Positions 8,101 through 16,709 of a stretch of DNA of 64,000 nt are shown here, piece by piece. The notes beneath the pieces were generated by a model, which ran no database searches, was not told the origin of the DNA, and saw only the letters and a program-made list of their open reading frames with translations. Positions within the stretch are counted from its first letter, which is position 1. The number at the start of each line of letters is the position of its first letter. The position numbers were made by a program, and so were the translations under genes. Source of the DNA: an uncultured Clostridia bacterium (GTDB taxonomy: Bacteria; Bacillota; Clostridia; UBA1381; UMGS1253); assembly GCA_934456295.1 (NCBI GenBank), contig CAKSHB010000005.1:1-64000 (forward strand), read 5' to 3'.

Positions 8101-9408
8101 TTATCTCAATATGCTCTCGTCTGCAATTACCATCGGGTAGTCATAAAAAGGCAGTTTTTCAAAAACAGTTACATTTTTGCATTTCATTTCAGGCTCATTT
8201 ATTCTAAATGCCTCGCCCGAAATTATGTCGATTAAAACGGGATTTTTAATGTTACAGTCAAGCACCTTTATGTCACATGTTTCTTCCGGCGTTTCTTTCA
8301 TGGGTATTTTTGATTTATCCCAGTATACAATCACATCGCTTTTGTTTGTAATGTTCCTATATTTAAACAGCTGCATGGAAAGAGTTTTGCTGCCGGTAAA
8401 GTATACATTTTTATCTCTTTTTAAATCGCCCGTAAAAATTGTTGTAATATTCCGAAAGGCATTATAAGCAAGTTTCGGTCTTTTTACGGTCATATCGGAA
8501 TTTGTTTCGAGCAAACCTTTTGAGTTCACCCGTTCCGTGTAATGAAGGTCCGCCATGGTAAACATATTAAACAGCATATCATTGCCGATAGTTGCCAGAC
8601 ATCTTCCCGCATTATGCTTTGCCTGCGTCAGTTCGTTTGCGTCCCAGTCGCGCAGCGCTCCCCACGAATTATTCTGCGACGGTGCGCCCGGTTCGCCCTG
8701 CCATACCTCACAGTCGGGAATATATCGGCGTATAAGCTCCCTGTCAAAAACAAGGTCGCTTATGTCCTCGTCGGGATTTACCACATATCCGTGCAGAGAT
8801 ACTACGGAAATCAGCGATAACGCATCTCTTTCTTTGCAGATTTCCAAAAACTTTTCCAAATAATCCGTCTTAAACGGACGGCACATGGCAATTGCAATAA
8901 TTTTTGCATTCGGGCATACTCTTTTTATTACTTTTGCCGTTCTTATATAAAATTCCGCATATTCCTCAACCGTAAACAGCTTTGATAAATCAGGCTCATT
9001 CCATACCTCCCATTCAGATACCCTTCCGCAGTAGCGCGAAACCATAGCCTCCACCCAATTGTCCCATGCCGCCAGCGCCTCCTCACCGCGGATAATGTCA
9101 TTGGCTAATGTGATACCGCCGCCGCCCTCGTACAGCAGGTTGCCATAGTTAAGCTCAAGCCACGGGCTGATACCGTGCGCAAGCATGTCATCAACAATTT
9201 CGTCCAGCCACAAGAAGTCGTATTCGCCTTTTTTGCTTTCGATTTTCCCCCAGCCGGTTTGAATTCTTGCTCTTTTTGCGCCTGATTTATGAAGATACTC
9301 TTTGTAGTTATTATAATTTTGAAAATTGTCTAAAGTTTCACACCCGACCGACAGGTTTGATGAAGCTATTTCCGATGAATTTTTGTTTTTTAAATTTCCG
9401 ATTTTCAT
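8101..9408 (-). CDS. Clan A glycoside hydrolase, GH39-like
   Basis: A 435-aa (beta/alpha)8 glycosidase-like protein without a signal peptide. The acid/base motif WNEPD has Glu138. Glu239 in VWQGEPG is in the right place for the nucleophile, as in clan GH-A families such as GH39. The family call is tentative. It should act in the cytoplasm on short imported oligosaccharides, possibly products of the neighbouring lyase. It has its own promoter (9446-9474) and terminator, so it is a single-gene unit, divergent from the AraC gene at 9572. Confidence 0.75.
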   Translation of the reverse strand: MKIGNLKNKNSSEIASSNLSVGCETLDNFQNYNNYKEYLHKSGAKRARIQTGWGKIESKKGEYDFLWLDEIVDDMLAHGISPWLELNYGNLLYEGGGGITLANDIIRGEEALAAWDNWVEAMVSRYCGRVSEWEVWNEPDLSKLFTVEEYAEFYIRTAKVIKRVCPNAKIIAIAMCRPFKTDYLEKFLEICKERDALSLISVVSLHGYVVNPDEDISDLVFDRELIRRYIPDCEVWQGEPGAPSQNNSWGALRDWDANELTQAKHNAGRCLATIGNDMLFNMFTMADLHYTERVNSKGLLETNSDMTVKRPKLAYNAFRNITTIFTGDLKRDKNVYFTGSKTLSMQLFKYRNITNKSDVIVYWDKSKIPMKETPEETCDIKVLDCNIKNPVLIDIISGEAFRINEPEMKCKNVTVFEKLPFYDYPMVIADESILR

Positions 9409-9445
9409 ATATAAGCCCCCTCTTTTTTACTATCTCATAAGTCTT

Positions 9446-9474
9446 ATTATAGAAAATTTTCTTATGTATTTCAA
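9446..9474 (-). promoter_or_regulatory. Promoter of the GH39-like gene
   Basis: On the minus strand TTGAAA, 17 bp, TATAAT, about 40 bp upstream of the ATG. Confidence 0.75.
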
Positions 9475-9517
9475 TGACAAATACAATCTGTTTTTTGCAC
9501 TATTCAATCATTTTCAC

Positions 9518-9547
9518 TTGACACACTCAAACAATACAATATATAAT
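9518..9547 (+). promoter_or_regulatory. Promoter of the AraC gene at 9572
   Basis: TTGACA (9518-9523), 18 bp, TATAAT (9542-9547), followed by the ribosome site GAAGGAAGGG. Confidence 0.8.
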
Positions 9548-9571
9548 AAAAGGCAAGAAGGAAGGGATAGT

Positions 9572-10344
9572 ATGAATTTCAGTTGTCCGACGGGCGAAAA
9601 TCCGCCGATTATAGATAATATAGCTTTTTTCAGTGTAACACGGCCGAAAGGATTTCAAAAAACATTTCCCGACGGAAAGGATAAAAATTCCTTTATATAT
9701 ACAAAAAAGGCACACTGCACTACACTTTTCGTGACTTTGAAACGATAACTGCATCATGCGGCGAGTTGGTTTTCATTCCCGAAGGCACTGTTCACACAAG
9801 CACATATACAGATACGGAAAACACAGTCGAAATTGCACAATTCGATATAAAAGAGGGCACTCTGCCGATGTTTCTTTCTGTACCCGCAAAAATAGAAATC
9901 GAAAATGCAGCCGATATTTTTACTTCGTTTGATACGGAGATAGCCTCAGCCGATGACAAACTTTCGATATTTTTTATTTATAAAATGTATGAGCTGATTT
10001 GGAACGCCTCAAAACGGCAGCCTCAAATCCCGTATAAATTTCGTAAATTGCAGCCCGTTCTTAAAGAGATAAAAACACATTTCTCGGACAACCGCAAAAT
10101 TTCCTATTACGCAGAAATTATCGGCATGAGCGAGTCGGGATTTCGCAGGCTTTTTAACGATTTTACGGGGTTTTCTCCGATTGAGTACAGAAACCGTATC
10201 CGTTTGGAAAATGCAAAAACGCTTCTGAGAAGCGGTGAATATCGTGTTGAAGAGGCGGCAGATGCTGTCGGCTTTACCAACTTATCATTTTTTTGCCGCT
10301 CGTATAAACACCTTTTCGGTCACAGCCCCGGAAAAGAAAACTAA
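9572..10344 (+). pseudogene. AraC family regulator, frameshifted at a slippery A-run
   Basis: The ATG at 9572 has a good ribosome site and promoter. The first frame stops at 9748, but its sense continues in the -1 frame from 9703-9709. There the text reads KKGTLHYTFRDFETITASCG and runs on to a complete AraC protein of about 257 aa: cupin half, then double helix-turn-helix near the C-terminus with EEAADAVGFTNLSFFCRSYK. The switch point A AAA AAG (9703-9709) is exactly the classic -1 slippery heptamer of dnaX, read in the correct phase. It may be programmed frameshifting, polymerase slippage, a one-base deletion mutation or a sequencing error. Divergence from the GH39-like gene suggests that gene as its target. 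Confidence 0.75.
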
Positions 10345-10400
10345 GACGGTTTACTTATAAATTTCACAAAAAAGGCACCGTGCAAGCAGAGCGGGATAAA

Positions 10401-10523
10401 ATGAAAAATCACATTTTAGACTTGTATGAAGTGCCATATTTGCGTTTTGCCACAAACGGAAGCGGTGAAAAAGAAAGACTCGTTAAAAAGCTTGCCGAAT
10501 TGCTTAAAACAGAGCAGCGATAA
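10401..10523 (+). CDS. Hypothetical 40-aa peptide
   Basis: A short frame beginning MKNHILDLYEVPYLRF, rich in Lys and Glu at the end, in the otherwise empty 10345-10630 stretch. The upstream GAGCGGGA is a weak ribosome site. I do not recognise it. It may be a gene remnant or chance. Confidence 0.25.
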   Translation: MKNHILDLYEVPYLRFATNGSGEKERLVKKLAELLKTEQR

Positions 10524-10630
10524 TGCAGCAAACAAAATCTTTATAGACATATGCCTCCCGATAAAAAATCGAAATCAACATTTCAAGCGAAAAATTAAGA
10601 GGTTTAGTGAAGAGTGAATAAGTAATAAGT

Positions 10631-10667
10631 AAAAATCGACAAGCACGAACCGTACTTGCCGATTTTT
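10631..10667 (-). terminator. Terminator of tRNA-Trp
   Basis: A 17-bp stem with two G-T pairs (arms AAAAATCGGCAAGTACG and CGTGCTTGTCGATTTTT on the minus strand) directly after the tRNA 3' end. Confidence 0.85.
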
Positions 10668-10743
10668 TGGCAGGGGCAGAAGGATTTGAACCCTCGGCAC
10701 GTGGTTTTGGAGACCACTGCTCTACCAACTGAGCTATACCCCT
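10668..10743 (-). tRNA. tRNA-Trp (anticodon CCA)
   Basis: A full cloverleaf on the minus strand. The acceptor AGGGGTA pairs with TGCCCCT, the D arm is GCTCAGTTGGTAGAGC, the T loop is TTCAAAT, and CCA is encoded. The anticodon loop CTCCAAA gives CCA, read as tryptophan. Confidence 0.95.
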
Positions 10744-10871
10744 TTATTTACAAACGATACTAATACAGTATACTACCTGATTTAAAAAATGTCAATAGTA
10801 ATTTTAAAAAATTATCATGTGAAAAATTGCATGCTTTTTATGCGGCATTTTTTAGCCCAAAAAGTACAAAC

Positions 10872-10898
10872 AAAAAGGATACCGTACTACGATATCCT
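10872..10898 (-). terminator. Terminator of ptsH
   Basis: On the minus strand AGGATATCGT, loop AGT, ACGGTATCCT, followed by TTTTTG, downstream of the HPr gene. Confidence 0.75.
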
Positions 10899-10915
10899 GT
10901 CTTTTATATACTTTA

Positions 10916-11179
10916 TTATTCTGAGAAATTTGAATCAATCAAATCAACCAGTGCGTCAACAGCCTGCTTTTCATCAACGCCGTCGGCAATAATATTTATG
11001 CTTGTACCGCGCGCAATTCCGAGTGACAAAACGCCCAACAGACTCTTTGCGTTAACTTTTCTCTCTTCCTTTTCAACCCAGATGCTCGACTTGAACTCAT
11101 TCGCTTTCTGAATAAAGAAAGTCGCCGGTCTTGCATGTAAACCCACCTGGTTCTGAAGAACAACTTCTTTAGAATACAT
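10916..11179 (-). CDS. ptsH: HPr phosphocarrier protein
   Basis: An 87-aa HPr. The GLHARPAT motif carries the His15 that is phosphorylated by enzyme I, and Ser46 lies in VNAKSLLGVLSLGI, the target of HPr kinase in Firmicutes. The presence of His15 separates it from the paralogue Crh. ATG 11179 is preceded by GAGGGGA; the frame extends upstream without support. It is a single-gene unit with its own terminator. Enzyme I is not in the window, so whether it serves sugar transport or only catabolite control is open. Confidence 0.93.
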   Translation of the reverse strand: MYSKEVVLQNQVGLHARPATFFIQKANEFKSSIWVEKEERKVNAKSLLGVLSLGIARGTSINIIADGVDEKQAVDALVDLIDSNFSE

Positions 11180-11310
11180 TACAAAATCCCCTCTCCGAAT
11201 AGATATCTCCGTACCAAACATGATGTTACTTTAAATATACTAAAAAAACACGATTTAGTCAAGTCTTTTTTAAGATTTGCGCAAGAATTATATTTGTTTA
11301 TACAAAGCCT

Positions 11311-12441
11311 CTATATTCTTCGCCCTAATTTTTCGATGTTTTCGGCGCGAAATTGTGAAAAATGCCCGTTATCAAGCGCGTCACGTATCTCCTGCATAAG
11401 GTTGTTGTAAAAATACAGATTATGCAGCACACACAAACGCTGTGCCAGCATTTCCTTTGCTTTAAACAAATGGCGTATATATGCACGGCTGTAGTTTCTG
11501 CATGCCGGACAGCCGCACCCCTCCTCTATCGGATTCATGTCAAGCTCGTATTTTGCGTTCATTATATTTATAATGCCCTCATGTGTGAAAATATGCCCGT
11601 GTCTTGCGTTACGGCTCGGCATAACGCAATCAAAAAAGTCAACTCCGCGCCATACCGCTTCTATTATGTTAACAGGCGTTCCGACACCCATCAGATAGCG
11701 CGGTTTATTCTTCGGCATATACGGCTCAACCTGCTCTATTATATGATACATCTCCTCATGCGACTCACCAACCGCAAGTCCGCCTATCGCGTATCCGTCA
11801 AGGTTGAGCTGCGCTATCTGCTGCATGTGTTCTTTTCTGATATCGTCATATGTCGAGCCCTGGTTTATACCGAAAAGCATCTGCTTTTTATTTATAGTAT
11901 GCTCCAGTGTATTTAAATGCTCCATCTCTTTTTTGCATCTTACAAGCCAGCGTGCCGTACGCTCCGTCGAACGCCTTACATAGTCATATGGCGACGGGTT
12001 TTCTATACACTCATCAAATGCCATTGCTATCGTTGAGGCAAGGTTTGACTGTATACGCATGCTCTCCTCCGGTCCCATAAATATGCGTCTGCCGTCTATG
12101 TGCGAGGCAAAATATACCCCTTCCTCCTCAATGCGCCTGAGCTGTGCCAGCGAAAACACCTGAAATCCGCCGCTGTCCGTAAGTATCGGTCTGTCCCAGT
12201 TCATCATGCGGTGCAGTCCGCCAAGCTCATGCACAACCCTGTCGCCCGGGCGCAGATGAAGATGATATGTGTTTGAAAGCTCAACCTGACAGCCTATCTC
12301 TTTCAAATCCATGCTCGAAACTGCGCCCTTTATAGCCGCACATGTGCCGACATTCATAAATACGGGCGTTTGTATTGTGCCGTGCACGGTCGAAAATTCG
12401 CCGCGGCGTGCTTTATTTTCGGTTTTTATTAATTTAAACAT
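11311..12441 (-). CDS. tgt: tRNA-guanine transglycosylase
   Basis: A 376-aa enzyme that exchanges guanine 34 for a queuosine precursor in GUN-anticodon tRNAs. The visible hallmarks are DSGGFQVFSL with the catalytic Asp region, DCVMPSRNARHG with the nucleophile Asp, and the zinc ligands CGCPAC plus a later His. Length is normal. It is transcribed alone from a promoter at 12533-12560. queA is not adjacent. Confidence 0.96.
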   Translation of the reverse strand: MFKLIKTENKARRGEFSTVHGTIQTPVFMNVGTCAAIKGAVSSMDLKEIGCQVELSNTYHLHLRPGDRVVHELGGLHRMMNWDRPILTDSGGFQVFSLAQLRRIEEEGVYFASHIDGRRIFMGPEESMRIQSNLASTIAMAFDECIENPSPYDYVRRSTERTARWLVRCKKEMEHLNTLEHTINKKQMLFGINQGSTYDDIRKEHMQQIAQLNLDGYAIGGLAVGESHEEMYHIIEQVEPYMPKNKPRYLMGVGTPVNIIEAVWRGVDFFDCVMPSRNARHGHIFTHEGIINIMNAKYELDMNPIEEGCGCPACRNYSRAYIRHLFKAKEMLAQRLCVLHNLYFYNNLMQEIRDALDNGHFSQFRAENIEKLGRRI

Positions 12442-12532
12442 GATTTCCCCCGAATAATAAGTATATTATTTTTTATGCATTTTTTGTCTGGACAATATAA
12501 AGCTCCTGCTTAAATATCCTGTACTAATATAT

Positions 12533-12560
12533 TTTATACACTTTTCATACATATTGTCAA
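12533..12560 (-). promoter_or_regulatory. Promoter of tgt
   Basis: On the minus strand TTGACA, 16 bp, TATAAA, about 90 bp upstream of the tgt ATG. Confidence 0.7.
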
Positions 12561-12619
12561 CCGTTTAATAACTGTTTTCACTCTTTTTCAATCAATTTTA
12601 ACAAGTTTTTCGACAACTG

Positions 12620-12648
12620 TTGACAATTATATACAAGCGTGTTATAAT
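12620..12648 (+). promoter_or_regulatory. Promoter of the xpt operon
   Basis: TTGACA (12620-12625), 17 bp, TATAAT (12643-12648): a perfect consensus. The predicted start near 12655 places the riboswitch-like element at the very 5' end of the transcript. Confidence 0.9.
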
Positions 12649-12661
12649 CATAGCGTAAATC

Positions 12662-12746
12662 AAATAATTGCCAATATAATTCCGCGTAAATCGGTGCGGA
12701 AGTTTCTACCGCAACACCACAATATTGTGCTGCCGTGCGGCGTTTT
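12662..12746 (+). promoter_or_regulatory. Purine riboswitch-like leader with terminator
   Basis: The 5' half matches the purine riboswitch core: ATATAAT (12674-12680, J1/2), a P2 stem CCGCG/TGCGG with GG in its loop, then GTTTCTACC (12702-12710, J2/3). The L3 start CC that would kiss the L2 GG is also present. P3 and the closing P1 strand cannot be drawn convincingly. Instead the sequence runs into CACAATATTGTG and a CCGCA...TGCGG stem ending in CGTTTTTG, which looks like a terminator. The position before xanthine phosphoribosyltransferase and a nucleoside transporter fits guanine control. It may be a divergent or decayed switch. Confidence 0.6.
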
Positions 12747-12757
12747 TGTTTTTGCAG

Positions 12758-12800
12758 GGCGCTCGGCATCACTGCAAAGCGGCAGCGCCGTCTTTGTTTT
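12758..12800 (+). terminator. Leader terminator-like hairpin
   Basis: GGCGCT pairs with AGCGCC, followed by GTCTTTGTTTT, inside the xpt leader. It could be a second expression platform or a backup stop. Confidence 0.55.
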
Positions 12801-13060
12801 AAAGCTTGCGACTATTGGAGAATATACTTTTGCTTTTATTTGAAGATTTTTTTCAGATTTAAAAGTTTATTTCGGATTTTGTTCCGTTTGTTTTTCGGAT
12901 AATCCGGAGGTATATCCTGTTTGTTGGCGGCGTACTTTGCAAAGTATGCTTTTTTCATTTTTTAACTGTTTTAAAACCGCATCTGTGACATACAAACGGT
13001 ACGGTTCACTGTTTTTTTGACTATTTACAGCGGCGCATGACGCCGGAACGGAGATTTTAT
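12801..13060 (+). other. Long untranslated leader of xpt
   Basis: About 260 bp with no credible gene. It contains a third terminator-like hairpin, GCGTACTTTGCAAAGTATGC (12930-12949), followed by six T. Near the end is a GC-rich stretch leading into the ribosome site GGAG. A leader of about 400 nt with three possible stops suggests layered attenuation. Confidence 0.6.
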
Positions 13061-13642
13061 ATGAAGCTTCTTGAGGACAGAATTATAAAAGAAGGAAAAG
13101 TATTGTCAGACCGCATACTGAAGGTCGGCAGCTTTTTAAACCAGCAGATAGACCCTTCTCTCATGTATGAAATAGGAGCGGAAATTTATAGGCTTTTTAA
13201 AGATGACGGTGTTACAAAAATCGTTACCGTCGAAGCCTCCGGAATTGCAATCGCTCTTGCGGCGGCATATCACTTCAAGGTTCCCGCGATATTTGCAAAA
13301 AAGGGCAGCTCAAGCAACGTTGAAACAAACGATTTGCTCAAAGCCCCCGTGAGGTCGTTTACGAAAAATACTGTGTACGAGGTCAGCATAAGCAGAGAAT
13401 ATATTTCTCCCTCGGACAAAATTCTTATCGTTGACGACTTTTTGGCGTCGGGAAATGCACTGGAAGGTCTTATCGAAATTGCATCACAGGCAGGCGCGTC
13501 TGTTGCAGGCGCCGCGATTGCGATAGAAAAGGGTTTTCAAAACGGCGGCGACCGTCTCAGGAATGAGGGAATACGCGTTGAGTCGCTCGCAATTATTGAC
13601 AAAATGGCTCCCGGAGAAATCACTTTCCGCGCACAGCCGTAA
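13061..13642 (+). CDS. xpt: Xanthine phosphoribosyltransferase
   Basis: A 193-aa enzyme that makes XMP from xanthine and PRPP for guanine nucleotide salvage. The PRPP-binding loop ILIVDDFLASGNAL is present and length matches the family (194 aa in Bacillus subtilis). ATG 13061 follows AACGGAGATTTTAT; the frame extends 24 nt upstream without support. It is the first gene after the purine-riboswitch-like leader and precedes a nucleoside ABC transporter, so it should be off when guanine is plentiful. Confidence 0.93.
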   Translation: MKLLEDRIIKEGKVLSDRILKVGSFLNQQIDPSLMYEIGAEIYRLFKDDGVTKIVTVEASGIAIALAAAYHFKVPAIFAKKGSSSNVETNDLLKAPVRSFTKNTVYEVSISREYISPSDKILIVDDFLASGNALEGLIEIASQAGASVAGAAIAIEKGFQNGGDRLRNEGIRVESLAIIDKMAPGEITFRAQP

Positions 13643-13707
13643 CTGACTTTGATGTAACTTTAGTTTACATATATTTTAAATTATGCCGAAAGGCGGGAGG
13701 TATTATT

Positions 13708-14925
13708 ATGAAGAAAATCTTTTCACTGTTGATGGCAGCCGTTATGCTGCTTTCCTGCATCATGCTTACTGCATGCAGCGGCGGACAGACAAACAGCACA
13801 GATGATACCCAGACATCTGCAAAAGACATTAAAGTAGGTTTTATTTTCCTCCACGATGAAAACTCAACCTATGACAAAAACTTCATGGACGCTGCTACAG
13901 CTGCAAAAAAGGCTCTCGGTCTTAAAGATGACCAGGTTATGTTTAAAACAAACATTCCCGAGTCGAACGAGTGCTATGAAGCAGCAGCAAGCCTTGTTGA
14001 CGCAGGTTGCGACATCGTATTCGCTGACAGTTTCGGTCACGAAGATTTCATAATCCAGGCTGCAAAAGAGTTCCCCAACACTGTTTTTGCACATGCTACG
14101 GGAACAAAAGCTCACACAGAAAAGCTTCCTAACTACTACAACGCTTTCGCTTCCATATATGAAGGCCGTTTCCTGGCAGGTGTTGCTGCAGGACTGAAGC
14201 TCAACGAGATGATTGACAGCGGTAAAATCACGGCAGAGCAGGCAAAGATGGGTTATGTCGGCGCATATCCGTATGCAGAGGTTAAGTCCGGCTACACATC
14301 ATACTTCCTCGGCGCACGCTCGGTTTGCCCGTCGGTAACAATGGAAGTTAAGTTCACAAACTCATGGTTTGATATAGCTGCGGAGAAGGAAACCGCTAAC
14401 GCGCTTATCGCTGACGGCTGCGTACTTATAAGCCAGCATGCTGACTCTGAGGGCGCTCCCAAAGCTTGTGAAGAAGCAGGTGTTCCGAACGTTGCATACA
14501 ACCTTGACACACGTGAATGGGGTCCGAACACAGCTCTCATTTCATCAAAGATTAACTGGGAGCCTTATTTTGAGCACCTTATCACATCTGTTCAGAAGGG
14601 TACTTCAATCACACAGGATTTCTCGGGCGGACTTAAAGACGACGTTGTTCAAATTCTCGGTCTTAACGACAAAGTTGCCGCTAAAGGTACACAGGAGAAA
14701 CTTGACGAAGTAAAGGCAAAACTCATCTCGGGCGATATAAAGGTATTTGATACATCAACGTTTACTGTTGACGGTAAAACTGTTACGGAATACAAAGCAG
14801 ACGTTGATTCCGACGCTGCATTCACACCCGATACAGAAGTTGTATCCGATGGATACTTCCATGAATCGGAAATGCGTTCGGCTCCGTACTTTGACCTTAA
14901 CATTGACGGTATAACAATAAAATAA
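13708..14925 (+). CDS. BMP family nucleoside-binding lipoprotein
   Basis: A 405-aa substrate-binding protein of an ABC importer. The signal peptide ends in the lipobox LTAC with Cys23 as the lipidated residue; a Ser/Thr-rich linker and the BMP (purine nucleoside-binding, Med/PnrA-like) fold follow. It would hold purine nucleosides at the outer membrane face for the permeases at 16699 and 17811. Its codon use looks biased towards high expression. A strong hairpin follows it, as is common for binding-protein genes expressed above their transporters. Confidence 0.9.
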   Translation: MKKIFSLLMAAVMLLSCIMLTACSGGQTNSTDDTQTSAKDIKVGFIFLHDENSTYDKNFMDAATAAKKALGLKDDQVMFKTNIPESNECYEAAASLVDAGCDIVFADSFGHEDFIIQAAKEFPNTVFAHATGTKAHTEKLPNYYNAFASIYEGRFLAGVAAGLKLNEMIDSGKITAEQAKMGYVGAYPYAEVKSGYTSYFLGARSVCPSVTMEVKFTNSWFDIAAEKETANALIADGCVLISQHADSEGAPKACEEAGVPNVAYNLDTREWGPNTALISSKINWEPYFEHLITSVQKGTSITQDFSGGLKDDVVQILGLNDKVAAKGTQEKLDEVKAKLISGDIKVFDTSTFTVDGKTVTEYKADVDSDAAFTPDTEVVSDGYFHESEMRSAPYFDLNIDGITIK

Positions 14926-14948
14926 AAAGCTTAAATTAAATAACGTGC

Positions 14949-14997
14949 CCTCATGCAGAGACATTGTGCCCTGCATGAGGTGTTTTCGTTTTTTTGT
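14949..14997 (+). terminator. Attenuating terminator after the binding protein
   Basis: CCTCATGCAG (14949-14958) pairs perfectly with CTGCATGAGG (14971-14980), then TGTTTTCGTTTTTTTG. Partial read-through would lower expression of the downstream transporter genes. Confidence 0.85.
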
Positions 14998-15164
14998 TTT
15001 TTATAAAAAGTATAGAAATTTTGGTAAAAATACGTAAATTTCGCTCTGAACAAAATTCATACGGTAAAAATATCAAGTTTTTGGTTTTGCATGCAGCCGC
15101 TTTTCCGAATGTATTTCCGGTATGGGTTTTGTTGAGAGTGAAATATGAAATCAGGAGGAATTTT

Positions 15165-16709
15165 ATGTCTTCTACAACGGCAATTGAACTCAGAAACATA
15201 ACAAAGACATTCGGCTCCGTAACAGCCAACAAAAATGTCTGCATGAGTGTAAACAAAGGCGAGATACTGTCTGTGCTCGGAGAAAACGGAAGCGGAAAAA
15301 CAACGCTTATGAACATGATTTCGGGCATTTACTTTCCCGACGAAGGGCAAATCTTCATAAACGGCGAAGAGGTTGTTATCCGTTCGCCGAAGGACGCATA
15401 TGAGTACAAAATCGGCATGATACATCAGCATTTTAAACTTGTTGATGTGTTTACTGCCGCAGAAAACATAATTCTCGGACTTGACACAAAGAAAAAGTTT
15501 GATATAAAATCCGCGGAGAAAAAGGTTCGCGAAATAGCGGACAGATACGGTTTTATTATTGACCCGAACAAGAAGATATATGAGATGTCCGTTTCGGAAA
15601 AACAGACCGTTGAAATAATAAGGGTTTTATACCGCGGCTCCGATATCCTCGTTCTTGATGAGCCGACAGCCGTACTTACGCCGCAGGAAACAAAGAAGCT
15701 TTTTGCGGTACTGCGCAACATGAGAAATGACGGCAAAGCAATCATAATCATCACGCACAAGCTTAATGAGGTTCTTGAAATTTCCGACCGCGTTTCCGTT
15801 TTGCGTAAAGGTGAATACATAGGAACCGTGAACACCTCCGAAACCTCGGAATCGGAGCTTACCGAAATGATGGTAGGCAAAAAAATTTCGCTCAACATTG
15901 AGCGCAGCGAGCCGGAAAATCCGGTTGACCGCCTGAAGGTTGAACATATAAACTGCATGAACCGTGAGGGTGCAACGCTGCTTAATGACGTTTCGTTTAC
16001 GGCGCGCTCGGGAGAAATCCTCGGTATTGCCGGTATTGCGGGCAGCGGACAGCGCGAGCTTCTGGAAGCAATAGCCGGTTTGCAGCATGTTGACAGCGGA
16101 AGTATTCTGTATTTTAACCCCAAAACGGGCGAAACGGAAAACCTCAGGGATAAAACCCCGATGGAAATCCGCGACATGGGTGTGCGGCTGTCATTTGTGC
16201 CGGAGGACAGACTCGGCATGGGACTTGTCGGCAACATGGACATAATTGATAACATGATGCTCAGAAGCTACCGCAAGGGAAAATCGGTATTTCTTGAGAG
16301 AAAGGCGCCGAAAAATCTTGCCGAGGAGATAATAGACAGGCTTGAGGTTGTAACACCCAGTGCAAATACTCCCGTAAGAAAGCTCTCGGGCGGAAATGTG
16401 CAAAAGGTTCTTGTCGGTCGCGAAATTGCATCTTCGCCGACAGTATTGATGGCGGCTTATCCCGTGAGAGGGCTTGACATAAACTCATCATACACGATAT
16501 ACAACCTTTTAAACGAGCAGAAACGCCGCGGTGTTGCGGTAATACTGGTTGGTGAGGACCTCGATGTGCTGCTTGAGCTGTGTGACAGAATTGTTGTAAT
16601 ATGCGGCGGCGCAATAAGTGATATCGTTGATGCACGCACAACCACAAAAGAAAAGGTCGGACTTCTTATGACCGGCTCAAAAAAGGGGGCTGACGCTGAT
16701 GAAAAATAA
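15165..16709 (+). CDS. Nucleoside ABC transporter ATP-binding protein, two NBDs
   Basis: A 514-aa tandem ATPase of the YufO/NupO type. NBD1 has Walker A GENGSGKTT (39-47) and Walker B ILVLDEPTA near 161-169, but its signature is MSVSEKQ instead of LSVGxxQ. NBD2 has a degenerate Walker A GIAGSGQRE and an intact LSGGNVQK signature, with VLMAAYPVRGLD replacing Walker B, which is normal for this family. ATG 15165 follows AGGAGGA; the frame is open much further up without a site. It overlaps the next gene by 11 bp. Confidence 0.92.
   Translation: MSSTTAIELRNITKTFGSVTANKNVCMSVNKGEILSVLGENGSGKTTLMNMISGIYFPDEGQIFINGEEVVIRSPKDAYEYKIGMIHQHFKLVDVFTAAENIILGLDTKKKFDIKSAEKKVREIADRYGFIIDPNKKIYEMSVSEKQTVEIIRVLYRGSDILVLDEPTAVLTPQETKKLFAVLRNMRNDGKAIIIITHKLNEVLEISDRVSVLRKGEYIGTVNTSETSESELTEMMVGKKISLNIERSEPENPVDRLKVEHINCMNREGATLLNDVSFTARSGEILGIAGIAGSGQRELLEAIAGLQHVDSGSILYFNPKTGETENLRDKTPMEIRDMGVRLSFVPEDRLGMGLVGNMDIIDNMMLRSYRKGKSVFLERKAPKNLAEEIIDRLEVVTPSANTPVRKLSGGNVQKVLVGREIASSPTVLMAAYPVRGLDINSSYTIYNLLNEQKRRGVAVILVGEDLDVLLELCDRIVVICGGAISDIVDARTTTKEKVGLLMTGSKKGADADEK

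Noticed and set aside
10504..10728. A 74-aa frame on the minus strand
   Set aside because: It is a translation of tRNA-Trp and its terminator.
12578..12772. A 64-aa frame on the minus strand
   Set aside because: It runs opposite to the xpt promoter and riboswitch-like leader, with no family resemblance.
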